From an uncultured Lacticaseibacillus sp. (GTDB taxonomy: Bacteria > Bacillota > Bacilli > Lactobacillales > Lactobacillaceae), in NCBI GenBank assembly GCA_934293835.1, contig CAKQZO010000034.1, positions 1 through 13,577 of the forward strand: a DNA stretch of 13,577 nt, read 5' to 3'. Shown one piece after another: positions 6,284 through 13,532 of this stretch (the first letter of the stretch is position 1; each line of letters begins with the position of its first letter). The notes beneath the pieces are model-generated. The model searched no databases and was not told where the DNA came from. It saw only the letters and a program-made list of their open reading frames with translations. Position numbers and translations under genes: made by a program.

Positions 6284-6929
6284 TCTGGAAAAAACGCTCT
6301 ACGCCTACTGGGAGGACCAAGGCGCAACCGCCGTGGAAGAGGTGACGATGCCCAATGATGCCGGGATCGTCGACACACTAGTCCGGCACAACGATGGTAC
6401 TTGGCGATGTTTTGAACTCAAAGTCACCAAGGCTGATTTTCATTCCAGCGCCAAACTCAGCTTCATCGGCAATTACAATTACTTCGTCTTCCCGGCACCG
6501 CTATACACGCGGATTCAAGCAGAGATTCCCGCCCACATCGGCGTGCTCACGTACCGGGCGTTTGCGCCTCAAGCCATAGCGGCCAGCGTCACGCCTCCGG
6601 CCACACCAGGCCAGCTGACGATTGCCAAGCAAGCTAGTTATCAAGCCTTACAAGTCGACGAAGCCGCGCTGACGACGCGCTTCATCGCCAGCCTCAACCG
6701 CGAAGTCAACAAGGCCAAGCGCACCGCGCAAGGGCTGAGCGCATTCAGCAACGAGCAACTCATGCGCGAGTTGCGGCGCCGAAGCCAAGATTACGCCGTA
6801 TATGATCCGGCGGCCAACCTTTACGACCAGTTCGAGGCCCAATTGCACAGCGATACCATCGCAACGTTGCAAGAAGAAGTCGATGCCTTGGCCGCAGAAC
6901 TCGCTCAAACCAAATTAGAGGCCCGATGA
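6261..6929 (+). CDS. MmcB-like PD-(D/E)XK endonuclease-fold protein
   Basis: 222 residues. The N-terminal domain (about 1-100) has the MmcB-type nuclease core: Asp38 in AGIVDTLVR, then Glu52-x-Lys54 in CFELKVTKADFHS, followed by a KLSFIGNYNYFVFP strand/helix (65-78). MmcB-family proteins are linked to DNA repair in other bacteria; the reaction here is presumed metal-dependent DNA cleavage. Residues 100-190 are helical and unassigned, and the last ~30 residues (TLQEEVDALAAELAQTKLEA) have a coiled-coil heptad pattern, suggesting oligomerisation or a partner. The ATG lies 23 bp inside the helicase gene with AAGGA 5-9 bases upstream, and its stop overlaps the next start (ATGA), so all three genes are probably translationally coupled. 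Family assignment is by motif; other small PD-(D/E)XK families are possible. Confidence 0.72.
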   Translation: MKTALTLDLEKTLYAYWEDQGATAVEEVTMPNDAGIVDTLVRHNDGTWRCFELKVTKADFHSSAKLSFIGNYNYFVFPAPLYTRIQAEIPAHIGVLTYRAFAPQAIAASVTPPATPGQLTIAKQASYQALQVDEAALTTRFIASLNREVNKAKRTAQGLSAFSNEQLMRELRRRSQDYAVYDPAANLYDQFEAQLHSDTIATLQEEVDALAAELAQTKLEAR

Positions 6930-7753
6930 TGGACTATTACCCGCTGATTCGTGGGCGCCAATACGATCTGTTGGCCTTACAAGCCTGCCTTAAGACTCTG
7001 AGTCCCCACATCAAGCCGATCATCGAACCGGTCAAAGACATTGCCGCCTTACCGCGGACCGTCACGGCGTTCGCTAAGGCCGCGCACCCACTTTATCTCA
7101 TCGCCAACCCGCAAGTTGGCCAATATGGCTTACTAGCCTCTCCCAAACACGCCTTGCCCGCATTACTACCGGCACCAGTGGCCACCGCACGCTACTTTGA
7201 CCCTTACCCCGCGGCACTCACACTGACCCAAACCAAAGCCCAAGTCCAACTGCTCACCGCAGAACAACTAGCAGTGATTCCCAACGCCGCAAGGATGCGT
7301 GCCGTTCACCATCCCCGCGCCATCTATCTCGAAGACCACTACCCGCAGCGCGATCGCACCGAAGGGTATTACACTGTCCAAGACGAGCTTTATCAATACC
7401 CCTTGGCTACCTTACCTGGGGTCGGCTTTGCCGATTATCCGTTAAGCACCCGGCACTACTCGGATACTGGCTATCCCCAACGCGCGATTGCACTGCACCT
7501 CTTATATCCGCGAGATAACATGCTCTGGCTACACCACTTCGTCTCAGTCAACAACGCGGCCTATCACGACCCTGGGACCAAGTTTTTCGAAGCACTCAGC
7601 CCAATCCATGCCTGGCTGGCCACACAACCCCAAGCTGCCACGCCAGCCTTGACCCAACTGTTGACCTTGGATCATTTTCCAGGACTAGGAACCGTCAGGA
7701 AATTGCAGTTGATGCATTGGCTGACGATCGTCGACCGGTGGCTGACCGCATAA
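6926..7753 (+). CDS. sce7725 / T4 beta-protein-like family protein
   Basis: 275 residues. Recognised by the family's N-terminal signature YYPLIRGRQYDLLAL (4-18), IIEPVK (32-37) and NPQVG (61-65), a central YLEDHYP with a GFADY segment, IALHLLY and LHHFVS, and the C-terminal DHFPGLGTVRKLQLMHW (249-265). The molecular function of this family is unknown; members are often encoded beside a small PD-(D/E)XK-like partner (sce7726), and some resemble the phage T4 beta protein. Here the neighbour is instead an MmcB-like nuclease, with a 4-base overlap (ATGA) implying coupling; a second ATG follows directly at 6929. No membrane segments or signal peptide are seen. Last gene of the operon, followed at once by a terminator-like hairpin. 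Family assignment is from memory of conserved motifs. Confidence 0.75.
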   Translation: MMDYYPLIRGRQYDLLALQACLKTLSPHIKPIIEPVKDIAALPRTVTAFAKAAHPLYLIANPQVGQYGLLASPKHALPALLPAPVATARYFDPYPAALTLTQTKAQVQLLTAEQLAVIPNAARMRAVHHPRAIYLEDHYPQRDRTEGYYTVQDELYQYPLATLPGVGFADYPLSTRHYSDTGYPQRAIALHLLYPRDNMLWLHHFVSVNNAAYHDPGTKFFEALSPIHAWLATQPQAATPALTQLLTLDHFPGLGTVRKLQLMHWLTIVDRWLTA

Positions 7754-7754
7754 A

Positions 7755-7786
7755 AAAGGGATTGTGACAAAACGCCACAGCCCTTT
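7755..7786. terminator. Terminator-like hairpin after the sce7725-like gene
   Basis: AAAGGGATTGTG (7755-7766) pairs with CACAGCCCTTT (7776-7786), with one bulge. On the plus strand the following T tract is short (CCCTTTCATG); on the minus strand six T follow, so it works better leftward, as a second terminator for the NlpC/P60 gene. It is also the left arm of the 171-bp repeat element. Confidence 0.6.
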
Positions 7787-7928
7787 CATGTGCCCGAATA
7801 TTCCAGTGATGTGACGTTCCAAAAGGCCGGCACCGAGCAGATAGAAGCACCACACTAGGTCCAAAGTTCGGACCCAGCGTCTGCTTAGGCTATCCGTTGG
7901 CCCCAAAACCGCCTTTTGTCACAGCCCC
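7758..7928. repeat. 171-bp inverted-repeat-bounded structured element (copy B, MITE-like)
   Basis: The ends are inverted copies: GGGATTGTGACAAAA (7758-7772) and TTTTGTCACAGCCCC (7914-7928), sharing TGACAAAA/TTTTGTCA and more. The interior has nested complementary stems: GGCC 7825-7828 with 7899-7902, AGCAGA 7836-7841 with TCTGCT 7880-7885, and GGTCC 7858-7862 with GGACC 7870-7874. No reading frame is evident. The left ~75 bp recur at 1843-1917. It could be a MITE, a structured intergenic repeat, or the trace of a small RNA. Confidence 0.55.
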
Positions 7929-7932
7929 GCAT

Positions 7933-7971
7933 AAAAAAAGTCTGCCCATCATGATGATGAGCAGACTTTTT
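7933..7971. terminator. Strong bidirectional terminator
   Basis: AAAAAGTCTGC and GCAGACTTTTT form a perfect 11-bp stem, extended inward by CATCAT/ATGATG. It has A/T runs on both sides, so it can end transcription in both directions: the operon to the left and the NlpC/P60 gene whose stop codon is 10 bp away. Confidence 0.92.
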
Positions 7972-7980
7972 AGATGGCGT

Positions 7981-9747
7981 TTACAGCACCCGCACCCCGA
8001 AGGAAGGCGCGAAGTAACTCGAAATCGAGGAGATCTTAACGTTTTCACCAGGTTGAGGTGCCGCAATATATTGGCCGCCACCGAGGTAAATCGCCACGTG
8101 GTAGGTTGCCCCATGGCTACCCCAGAATACCAGGTCACCAACTTGCAGGCTGGCGATGGAAACAACCGTTCCGGCGTACTCTTGGGCACCGGTGTAGCCG
8201 CCGATTTCCTTGTTGGCACCGTTCAGGTAAGCATAGTGCGTCAAGCCTGAGCAGTCGAAGCTGCTAGGTCCTTTGCCGCCCCAAACATAAGGCTTGCCCA
8301 GCTGGGCCTTAGCAACGCTGATCACAGCCGCGATCCGTGCCGCGCGAGAACCGTTGGCGCTAGCAGCAGTGGTTTGCTTGACCGTGTTCGTTGGCGTTGC
8401 GGTACTGGTCTGAGTCGTCTGACTGTTTTGGCTAGTCGTTGTGGTTGCTTGAGCTTGCGTCGTGCTTTGTGTTGATTGGGCGCTTGCCTGACTAGCGCTC
8501 GTGTTGGACGTGCTTGCAGTATTCGTGTTTGCTTGCGTGGCCGCACTCGTGCTTGTTTGACTTTGAGCCGGGGTTGCCGTCGTCGTCTTTTGGGTTGTTG
8601 CCGCAGGCGTTGTTGTGGTTGCCTTGGCCTGGCTGCTGTTAGCCTTGCCTTGTGTACCGAAGAAACGCGCAGAAACATAGTTGCCGTCACTCAGCTGGTA
8701 CCAAGTTTCGCCGTTCACCGTCGTCGTCCCAACAGCCGTAACTGTTGTCCCAGAAGTCAGGTACTTACCAGCAGTTTGCGTGTAGCCGGCGGACTTCCAC
8801 TCAGTCACAACGCTGTCTGTGTAAGTAACCGTGAGTGACTGACTGGCCGTCGCAGTCGTGGTGCTCGTCTTAGGCGTTGCCGTCGCAGTTGTGGCAGGCG
8901 TTGTCGCCTTTGGCGTTGCCGTGGCCGTTGTCGTTGTGGAACTAGCCTTGGGAGCAACTGGCGTTGCGGCTTGGGTCGTCGTTGCGGCAGGCGTCGCCGC
9001 TGCACTGGTGCTGGTCTTAGTCGCGGCGGCGGCATTCGCAGCAGTCGTTGCGGTATCGTCAGCAGTCGTCCCAGTACTTGCATTCGTCGTATCAGCCGCT
9101 TGAGTTGGCGCTGGGGTCGCAACCGCTTGCGTCGACTCAGTCGCAGTAGTTGCGGCCTTCGTCGCTGTTGCGGCTGTAGCCGTCGCCTGGGCGCTACCCG
9201 CTTTGGCCGCATAACGCGCAGGCACGTAGCCACCGTTGCTCAGCTTATACCAGGTCTCACCATTGGCCTGAACCGTTGCCACTGCCGTCATGTTGCTGTC
9301 AGCAGTCAGGTACTTGCCAGACGCACTCGTATAACTCGTGCTGTTCCAGATCGTCACTGCGCCTTCGGTATATGTTGCTTGAACGGCAAACGTGTTGGTG
9401 TTCGTCGTCGTTGGCTTCGCTGTTGCGGCATTAGCCGTGCTGGTCGCCGCCGGCGTTGCGCCTTCTACTTGGAGGTAAATTTCCGGGATCCATTCCCCAG
9501 CACCGATCTGGTACCAGGTCGTCCCGTTGACCGTCTTTTGGCCTTGGATGGCGATTGTCTGATCCTTCACCACGTAACGTTTGACCGACTTGAATGCCGG
9601 GGTCTGCCAGACGGTCGTTGCGCCGTCAGCATAGGTGACTGTCCCGGTTGATGCACTGACTTGGTTAGGTGCGATTGCTAATGTCGCAGCACCCGCAACC
9701 CCTGCCAGGCCAGCGGCGATCGCTAAGGCCTTCGTTGACTCTGTCAT
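7981..9747 (-). CDS. Secreted NlpC/P60 endopeptidase with three SH3/SLAP-like repeats
   Basis: 588 residues; predicted extracellular gamma-D-Glu-diamino-acid endopeptidase acting on peptidoglycan stems. A signal-peptide-like N-terminus (1-33, ending NQVSAS) is followed by three related domains at about 36-95, 122-182 and 304-365, each ending in an NG(T/E)TWY(Q/K)(I/L) motif and an aromatic-rich strand; they look like SH3/SLAP wall-binding repeats. Long Thr/Ala/Ser linkers lie at 96-120, 183-303 and 366-465. The catalytic NlpC/P60 domain (about 467-588) has Cys499 (DCSGLTHYAY) and His550 (YHVAIYLG). Where many relatives have a third catalytic His (IHAP), this protein reads IAAPQPGE (561-568). 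GGAGG lies 8 bases before the ATG. The gene is monocistronic with its own promoter and terminator. A role in daughter-cell separation is likely by analogy only. Confidence 0.9.
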   Translation of the reverse strand: MTESTKALAIAAGLAGVAGAATLAIAPNQVSASTGTVTYADGATTVWQTPAFKSVKRYVVKDQTIAIQGQKTVNGTTWYQIGAGEWIPEIYLQVEGATPAATSTANAATAKPTTTNTNTFAVQATYTEGAVTIWNSTSYTSASGKYLTADSNMTAVATVQANGETWYKLSNGGYVPARYAAKAGSAQATATAATATKAATTATESTQAVATPAPTQAADTTNASTGTTADDTATTAANAAAATKTSTSAAATPAATTTQAATPVAPKASSTTTTATATPKATTPATTATATPKTSTTTATASQSLTVTYTDSVVTEWKSAGYTQTAGKYLTSGTTVTAVGTTTVNGETWYQLSDGNYVSARFFGTQGKANSSQAKATTTTPAATTQKTTTATPAQSQTSTSAATQANTNTASTSNTSASQASAQSTQSTTQAQATTTTSQNSQTTQTSTATPTNTVKQTTAASANGSRAARIAAVISVAKAQLGKPYVWGGKGPSSFDCSGLTHYAYLNGANKEIGGYTGAQEYAGTVVSIASLQVGDLVFWGSHGATYHVAIYLGGGQYIAAPQPGENVKISSISSYFAPSFGVRVL

Positions 9748-9806
9748 CTAAATTCCTCCAATCGAAATTAACATTGCTTTTAATAGCTTTAGTTTTTCTT
9801 AAATAG

Positions 9807-9834
9807 ATAGTATCAGAATAACACCTTTAGTCAC
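9807..9834 (-). promoter_or_regulatory. Putative promoter of the NlpC/P60 gene
   Basis: Read leftward, -35 GTGACT (9834-9829) is 16 bp from an extended -10, TGA-TACTAT (9815-9807), giving a leader of about 53 nt. The hexamers are not close to consensus, but the TGN extension supports it. Confidence 0.45.
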
Positions 9835-9841
9835 GACACAC

Positions 9842-9861
9842 ACGCGAATGCGCGTTCGCGT
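9842..9861. repeat. Inverted repeat ACGCGAA-N6-TTCGCGT upstream of the NlpC/P60 promoter
   Basis: A perfect 7-bp inverted repeat with a GC-rich 6-bp centre lies about 8 bp upstream of the putative -35. No T run follows, so it is unlikely to be a terminator; its position and symmetry suit a protein-binding site. Confidence 0.5.
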
Positions 9862-9878
9862 ATTGACGAAAGCGCATC

Positions 9879-9918
9879 AAAAAGGCCGCCATCTCGGGCT
9901 TAAGCCCGAGTGTCGGTC
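9879..9918 (-). terminator. Rho-independent terminator of the deo operon
   Basis: The perfect palindrome CTCGGGCTTAAGCCCGAG (9893-9910) is extended by partly paired flanks (GACCGACA with TGGCGGCC). Read leftward it is followed by five T. It lies immediately after the deoD stop codon. Confidence 0.88.
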
Positions 9919-9923
9919 AAATA

Positions 9924-10631
9924 TTACAATCCTTTTACAGTTGCCAATGCAAGCGTAATCATATCGTCAAAACTCGTCTGCCGTTCTTCGGCGGTGGTTT
10001 CTTCCCCGGTCACCAGGTGATTGGACACCGTCAAAATCGCCAGCGCCTGCCGCTGATACTTGGCCGCCAACAGATACAACGCTGGCGTTTCCATTTCCGT
10101 GGCCAGCACGCCGTATTTGATCAGCTTATGCCGATCCATCTCGTCATTATAAAACCGATCCTCGCCTAAGATGTTCCCGACGCGAACCGACAATCCCTGG
10201 GCTTGCGCCTGGTGATACGCCCGATCGAGCAAACCAAAGTCTGCTAATGGCGCAAAATACATCCCGGCTCCGAATGTGTTCAAGATGATACTCGAATCGG
10301 TCGTTGACCCTTGTGCCAGCAACACGTCGCGGACTTGCACCGCCGGGTTCAGCCCGCCGGCGGTACCGATACGAATCAACACCTGAACACCGTAATCTAC
10401 CATCAGCTCCGTCGCATAGATGCTCATCGACGGGATACCCATACCGGTGGCCTGAACGGAGAGCCGCACGCCGGCATACGTCCCCGTGTACCCGAATGCG
10501 TTGCGCACCGTGTTGTAGCAGACCGCGTCTTGGAGGTAATGTTCCGCGATATATTGCGCGCGCAAAGGGTCTCCTGGTAGTAAGACAACCGGTGCGATCG
10601 CCCCAGCCGGCGCATTGATGTGTGTACTCAT
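9924..10631 (-). CDS. deoD: Purine nucleoside phosphorylase, DeoD (hexameric) type
   Basis: 235 residues, full length for the family. It splits purine (deoxy)nucleosides with phosphate to base and (deoxy)ribose-1-phosphate in the cytoplasm. Landmarks: HINAPAG (4-10), LLPGDPLRA (17-25; phosphate site Gly20, Arg24), VRNAFGYTG (42-50; Arg43), RIGTAGG (87-93), the sugar-site segment ATEMET (177-182), and TVSNHLVTGEETTAEERQ (201-218). The catalytic Arg217 is kept, but the residue at 204, Asp in well-studied hexameric enzymes, is Asn here (codon AAT). Trimeric 6-oxopurine-specific phosphorylases use an Asn in the equivalent role, so a preference for inosine/guanosine over adenosine is possible (inference). 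AAGGGAG precedes the ATG; deoB ends 12 bp upstream. Last gene of the deo operon. Confidence 0.95.
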   Translation of the reverse strand: MSTHINAPAGAIAPVVLLPGDPLRAQYIAEHYLQDAVCYNTVRNAFGYTGTYAGVRLSVQATGMGIPSMSIYATELMVDYGVQVLIRIGTAGGLNPAVQVRDVLLAQGSTTDSSIILNTFGAGMYFAPLADFGLLDRAYHQAQAQGLSVRVGNILGEDRFYNDEMDRHKLIKYGVLATEMETPALYLLAAKYQRQALAILTVSNHLVTGEETTAEERQTSFDDMITLALATVKGL

Positions 10632-10643
10632 GACGACTCCCTT

Positions 10644-11834
10644 CTAGTGCAACTGTTCCAAAAACGACGTCCCAATCCCGTTACCTACCACGTCAAAATT
10701 GGCTAGCACCGTCGCGCCTAAGTCTGCAAAAGGTGAGCGCACCCCGAGATCGCCACCGCCTGATAGCGCCTTGCTATACGCAATCAACGGCACATACTCG
10801 CGCGTGTGGTCGGTGCCTACGAAGCACGGATCGTTCCCGTGGTCTGACGTGATCATCAACAGGTCATCAGGCGCCAGCGCCCCCAGCAGTGTCCCCAGCT
10901 GGGCATCAAACGCCATGAGGGCCTCGCCATCCCCTTGCGGATTGCGTCGGTGGCCGTACATCGCATCAAAATCGACCAAGTTGGTGAAAATAAAGCCCGG
11001 TCGTCCTTCTGCCACAGCCTTAATGGTCTGCACCATCCCGTCGGCGTTACTCGTCGTGTGTACTCCCGCAGACAACCCGACCCCGGAGAAAATATCGTTG
11101 ATTTTCCCAATGCCATACGTGGACACGCCGGCTTCTTGCAATCGATCCAGAGCCGTTGGTGCCGTCGGCTTAAGCGTGAAATCATGCCGATCGCTAGTGC
11201 GTGTGAAGGTGGCCGCTGAATCCCCCGTATACGGCCGGGCAATAATCCGACCGATTCGATAATCGGCGATCGTGATTTCACGAACGAATTCACAAATCCG
11301 CATCAGCTCCGCCAGCGGGATCACCGCTGTGTTGGCGGCGATTTGAAGAACTGAATCACCTGAGGTATAGACGATCAGATCCCCTGTTTTGAGCTGTTGT
11401 TCACCGTAATCGGCAATCACCTCAGTGCCGGAATACGGTCGATTCACGATCACCTTGCGCCTCGAGAACTGCTCGATCTGCTGAATCAGCGCGGATGGAA
11501 AGCCTGCGGGGAAATAGCCCAGCGGCTCAGTCACCGGTAGGCCCATCATCTCCCAGTGACCATCCATCGAATCCTTGCCCGCCGAAACCTCAAACATTTT
11601 ACCAAAATAACCTGCCGGCTTGGCCACCGGCCCAACGCCGAGAATCGGCCGCGGCCGGGCAATGTTGCCTAACCCCAAGCGCTGCCAATTAGGCAAACAC
11701 AGATCTCCGTCGAAGAAATCCCCGATATGCCCCAGCGTGTCTGCCCCATTATCGTGAAACGCCTTAGCATCTGGAGCCTCGCCTATCCCAATCGAGTCAG
11801 TAACGATTACGATGACACGGTCAAATTTTGTCAT
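10644..11834 (-). CDS. deoB: Phosphopentomutase
   Basis: 396 residues, normal length. It interconverts (deoxy)ribose-1-phosphate and 5-phosphate, linking DeoD to DeoC. It belongs to the alkaline-phosphatase superfamily, with metal-ligand motifs [12 protein letters not shown] (12-23; Asp13), TSDHGNDP and [11 protein letters not shown] near the C-terminus, plus [13 protein letters not shown]. The phosphoacceptor segment reads [10 protein letters not shown] (86-95): Ser89 lies where the Bacillus cereus enzyme has the phosphorylated Thr85. Ser can do the same chemistry, and this may be usual in lactobacilli. The ATG at 11834 overlaps the deoC stop (ATGA), and its ribosome-binding site (AAGGAGG) lies inside the last codons of deoC, so translation of the two is coupled. 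Confidence 0.96.
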   Translation of the reverse strand: MTKFDRVIVIVTDSIGIGEAPDAKAFHDNGADTLGHIGDFFDGDLCLPNWQRLGLGNIARPRPILGVGPVAKPAGYFGKMFEVSAGKDSMDGHWEMMGLPVTEPLGYFPAGFPSALIQQIEQFSRRKVIVNRPYSGTEVIADYGEQQLKTGDLIVYTSGDSVLQIAANTAVIPLAELMRICEFVREITIADYRIGRIIARPYTGDSAATFTRTSDRHDFTLKPTAPTALDRLQEAGVSTYGIGKINDIFSGVGLSAGVHTTSNADGMVQTIKAVAEGRPGFIFTNLVDFDAMYGHRRNPQGDGEALMAFDAQLGTLLGALAPDDLLMITSDHGNDPCFVGTDHTREYVPLIAYSKALSGGGDLGVRSPFADLGATVLANFDVVGNGIGTSFLEQLH

Positions 11835-12493
11835 GCCAATCCGGCCTCCTTAAATAGCGCCACCCCTGCGCTAGAGCCGATGCGATCGGCCCCGGCAGCA
11901 ATCAGCGCCTGCATCTGCTGATAGGTATGAATTCCGCCGGCGGCCTTGACCCCGAGCCGGGTACCGACCGCTTGCTTCATCAAGACCACATCGTGTACCG
12001 TCGCCCCACCGCCAGCAAACCCGGTGGCAGTTTTGACAAAATCCGCATCTGCCGCCTCGCTCAAGACGCACGCACGCGTCTTCTCCTCATCGGATAACAA
12101 GCCGGCTTCGATAATCACCTTAAGCAGCCCGCCTTTGGCATGTGTCGCCGCGGCGACCGCTTGAATATCCGCACGCACCTGATCGTCGTGGTGCGCCTTG
12201 AGTTCACCGATATTCATAACCATGTCGATTTCCTGCGCCCCTTCATCTAAGGCGTGGTTCGTTTCGGCCACCTTCACCAAGGTCGTGTTGGCCCCTAGCG
12301 GAAACCCGACGACCGTGCACACCTTCACGTCACTATCCGCCAAGGTAGCGGCCGCGCGTGGCACCCAGTATGGATTGACACACACCGAGGCGAACGCATA
12401 GCGCTTGGCCTCGGCCACCACCACATCGATCTGGGCTTGGGTCGCATCAGGTTTTAACAAGGTATGATCAATATACTTGGCCAATGGCTTCAT
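11831..12493 (-). CDS. deoC: Deoxyribose-phosphate aldolase
   Basis: 220 residues, typical of class I DERA. It cleaves 2-deoxyribose-5-phosphate to acetaldehyde and glyceraldehyde-3-phosphate. Landmarks: [12 protein letters not shown] (7-18), [11 protein letters not shown] (58-68), EIDMVMNIG (88-96; Asp90 proton relay), the Schiff-base Lys154 in DFVKTATGF, the second Lys183 in [10 protein letters not shown], and the phosphate-binding RIGSSAG (204-210). AAGGGAG lies about 9 bases before the ATG at 12493. First gene of deoC-deoB-deoD, with a recognisable promoter just upstream; no deoR-type regulator is in the window. Confidence 0.96.
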   Translation of the reverse strand: MKPLAKYIDHTLLKPDATQAQIDVVVAEAKRYAFASVCVNPYWVPRAAATLADSDVKVCTVVGFPLGANTTLVKVAETNHALDEGAQEIDMVMNIGELKAHHDDQVRADIQAVAAATHAKGGLLKVIIEAGLLSDEEKTRACVLSEAADADFVKTATGFAGGGATVHDVVLMKQAVGTRLGVKAAGGIHTYQQMQALIAAGADRIGSSAGVALFKEAGLA

Positions 12494-12516
12494 TGAAATC
12501 GCTCCCTTTCGGATTC

Positions 12517-12546
12517 ATTATCTTTATCTTACCATTTTGCCTTCAA
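12517..12546 (-). promoter_or_regulatory. Putative promoter of the deo operon
   Basis: Read leftward, -35 TTGAAG (12546-12541) and -10 GATAAT (12522-12517) are 18 bp apart. Transcription would start about 17 nt before the deoC ATG, just ahead of the ribosome-binding site. TAAGAT (12531-12526) is a less well-spaced alternative. No clear DeoR or cre operator was identified. Confidence 0.5.
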
Positions 12547-12583
12547 AAAGTGACGCGTGCTTATCTTCGATATCTATGCTCAC

Positions 12584-12626
12584 AACGCAAACACCCCCAC
12601 ATCACGGATGCGAGGGTGTTTGCGTT
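12584..12626. terminator. Hairpin between the isomerase-like gene and deoC
   Basis: AACGCAAACACCC (12584-12596) pairs perfectly over 13 bp with GGGTGTTTGCGTT (12614-12626), with an inner CATC/GATG mini-stem. One arm overlaps the isomerase stop codon. Read leftward the following T content is poor (GTTGTGAG), so termination may be partial, with some read-through into the deo operon. Confidence 0.7.
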
Positions 12627-13477
12627 TATTGATATTGCCGTACGACCGGGGTGGCCAAGGCCTCATCGATATGGGCGGCTTCCAATTCGTCTAGGCACTT
12701 GATGCCAAACGGCTGGTAGCGCTCGGCCAAATCGATCAGCGGTTGAATGTCCTGCTCCCCGGCACCAGGAATCACGGTTTTCACCAACCGGGCGGCCCCA
12801 GGCGTCCACTGATAGTCTTTGATGTGCACCGCCACGATTTGATCAGCGAAACGCTCGAAGGCTTCCTGCAAGATGCCGACTACATCATGGTGATCAGGTT
12901 GCAGCAAGTTGACTGGGTCGATGATCAGCTTCAATGCCGGATCATAATCAAAATGTGCGAGCAACGCCGCCGTCTTATCCAGCGAATAAAGCGGGTGATT
13001 GACTCCGGGCTCTAGCGCCAGCATCGTTCCTGCCGCATGGGCTGCGGGCAAAACCGCCGCCACAGCATCGATCAGATCTGCAAAAGGCTTGGCCGCAAAG
13101 TTTTTCTCTGTATACGGGAAGCCTACTTCAACACTCCCAGTTTCGGTAGCGACGATGCGTGTCCCAAATGCTGGGGCATAGCGCAGATACCGTTGCAAGC
13201 GGGTCAACGCCGCCTGCCGCCCCGTCGCATCTGGGTCGATCATATTCACATAGCAACTCAAAATCCCGACTTCAACGTCGTGATCGGCAAACGTCCGCCG
13301 CACGTAATTGCCTAAGCCTTGATTGATCTTGTTGCCATGATCACTCACCGTTGGCAATGAAAGCGGCAAGGCAAACTGCAAGGTATGGATGCCCCGCGCC
13401 TCAGCCGCCTGAGCTAATCCTTCAATATCATCTTGGACAGGTAGATCATGTCCTCGAAAACCAAAATCACGTCTCAC
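12626..13477 (-). CDS. Sugar-phosphate isomerase/epimerase-like TIM-barrel protein
   Basis: 283 residues if started at GTG 13477, chosen because AAGGAGG lies 7 bases upstream; the longer frame to 13528 has no ribosome-binding site and adds a Ser/Lys/Arg-rich stretch unlike the family. It belongs to the xylose-isomerase-like / AP-endonuclease-2 superfamily. Metal-ligand candidates are spread over the barrel as expected: Glu156 (LALEPG), Asp187 (IIDPVNLL), His218 (VAVHIKDY) and Glu264 or Glu266 (CLDELE). Early strands include DFGFRGHD and TLQFALP. Members isomerise or epimerise sugars, inositols or ketoses; the substrate is not deducible. It sits upstream of deoC in the same direction, separated by a hairpin and the deo promoter. 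Confidence 0.8.
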   Translation of the reverse strand: MRRDFGFRGHDLPVQDDIEGLAQAAEARGIHTLQFALPLSLPTVSDHGNKINQGLGNYVRRTFADHDVEVGILSCYVNMIDPDATGRQAALTRLQRYLRYAPAFGTRIVATETGSVEVGFPYTEKNFAAKPFADLIDAVAAVLPAAHAAGTMLALEPGVNHPLYSLDKTAALLAHFDYDPALKLIIDPVNLLQPDHHDVVGILQEAFERFADQIVAVHIKDYQWTPGAARLVKTVIPGAGEQDIQPLIDLAERYQPFGIKCLDELEAAHIDEALATPVVRQYQ

Positions 13478-13532
13478 GATCGTTCCTCCTTGGTCTTTAC
13501 GGTTCTTCGTCGAGCTGCACGTGGACAACGGG

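Noticed and set aside
8805-9233. Arg-rich leftward frame and matching Val/Ala-rich rightward frames within the NlpC/P60 gene
   Set aside because: Shadows of the repetitive linker codons in a clearly real gene.
10304-11262. Several rightward frames opposite deoD and deoB
   Set aside because: They lie antisense to full-length conserved enzymes and have no recognisable domains or ribosome-binding sites.
13478-13528. Longer N-terminus for the isomerase-like gene, starting at 13528
   Set aside because: No ribosome-binding site and an added Ser/Lys/Arg-rich stretch. The GTG at 13477 has AAGGAGG at ideal spacing.
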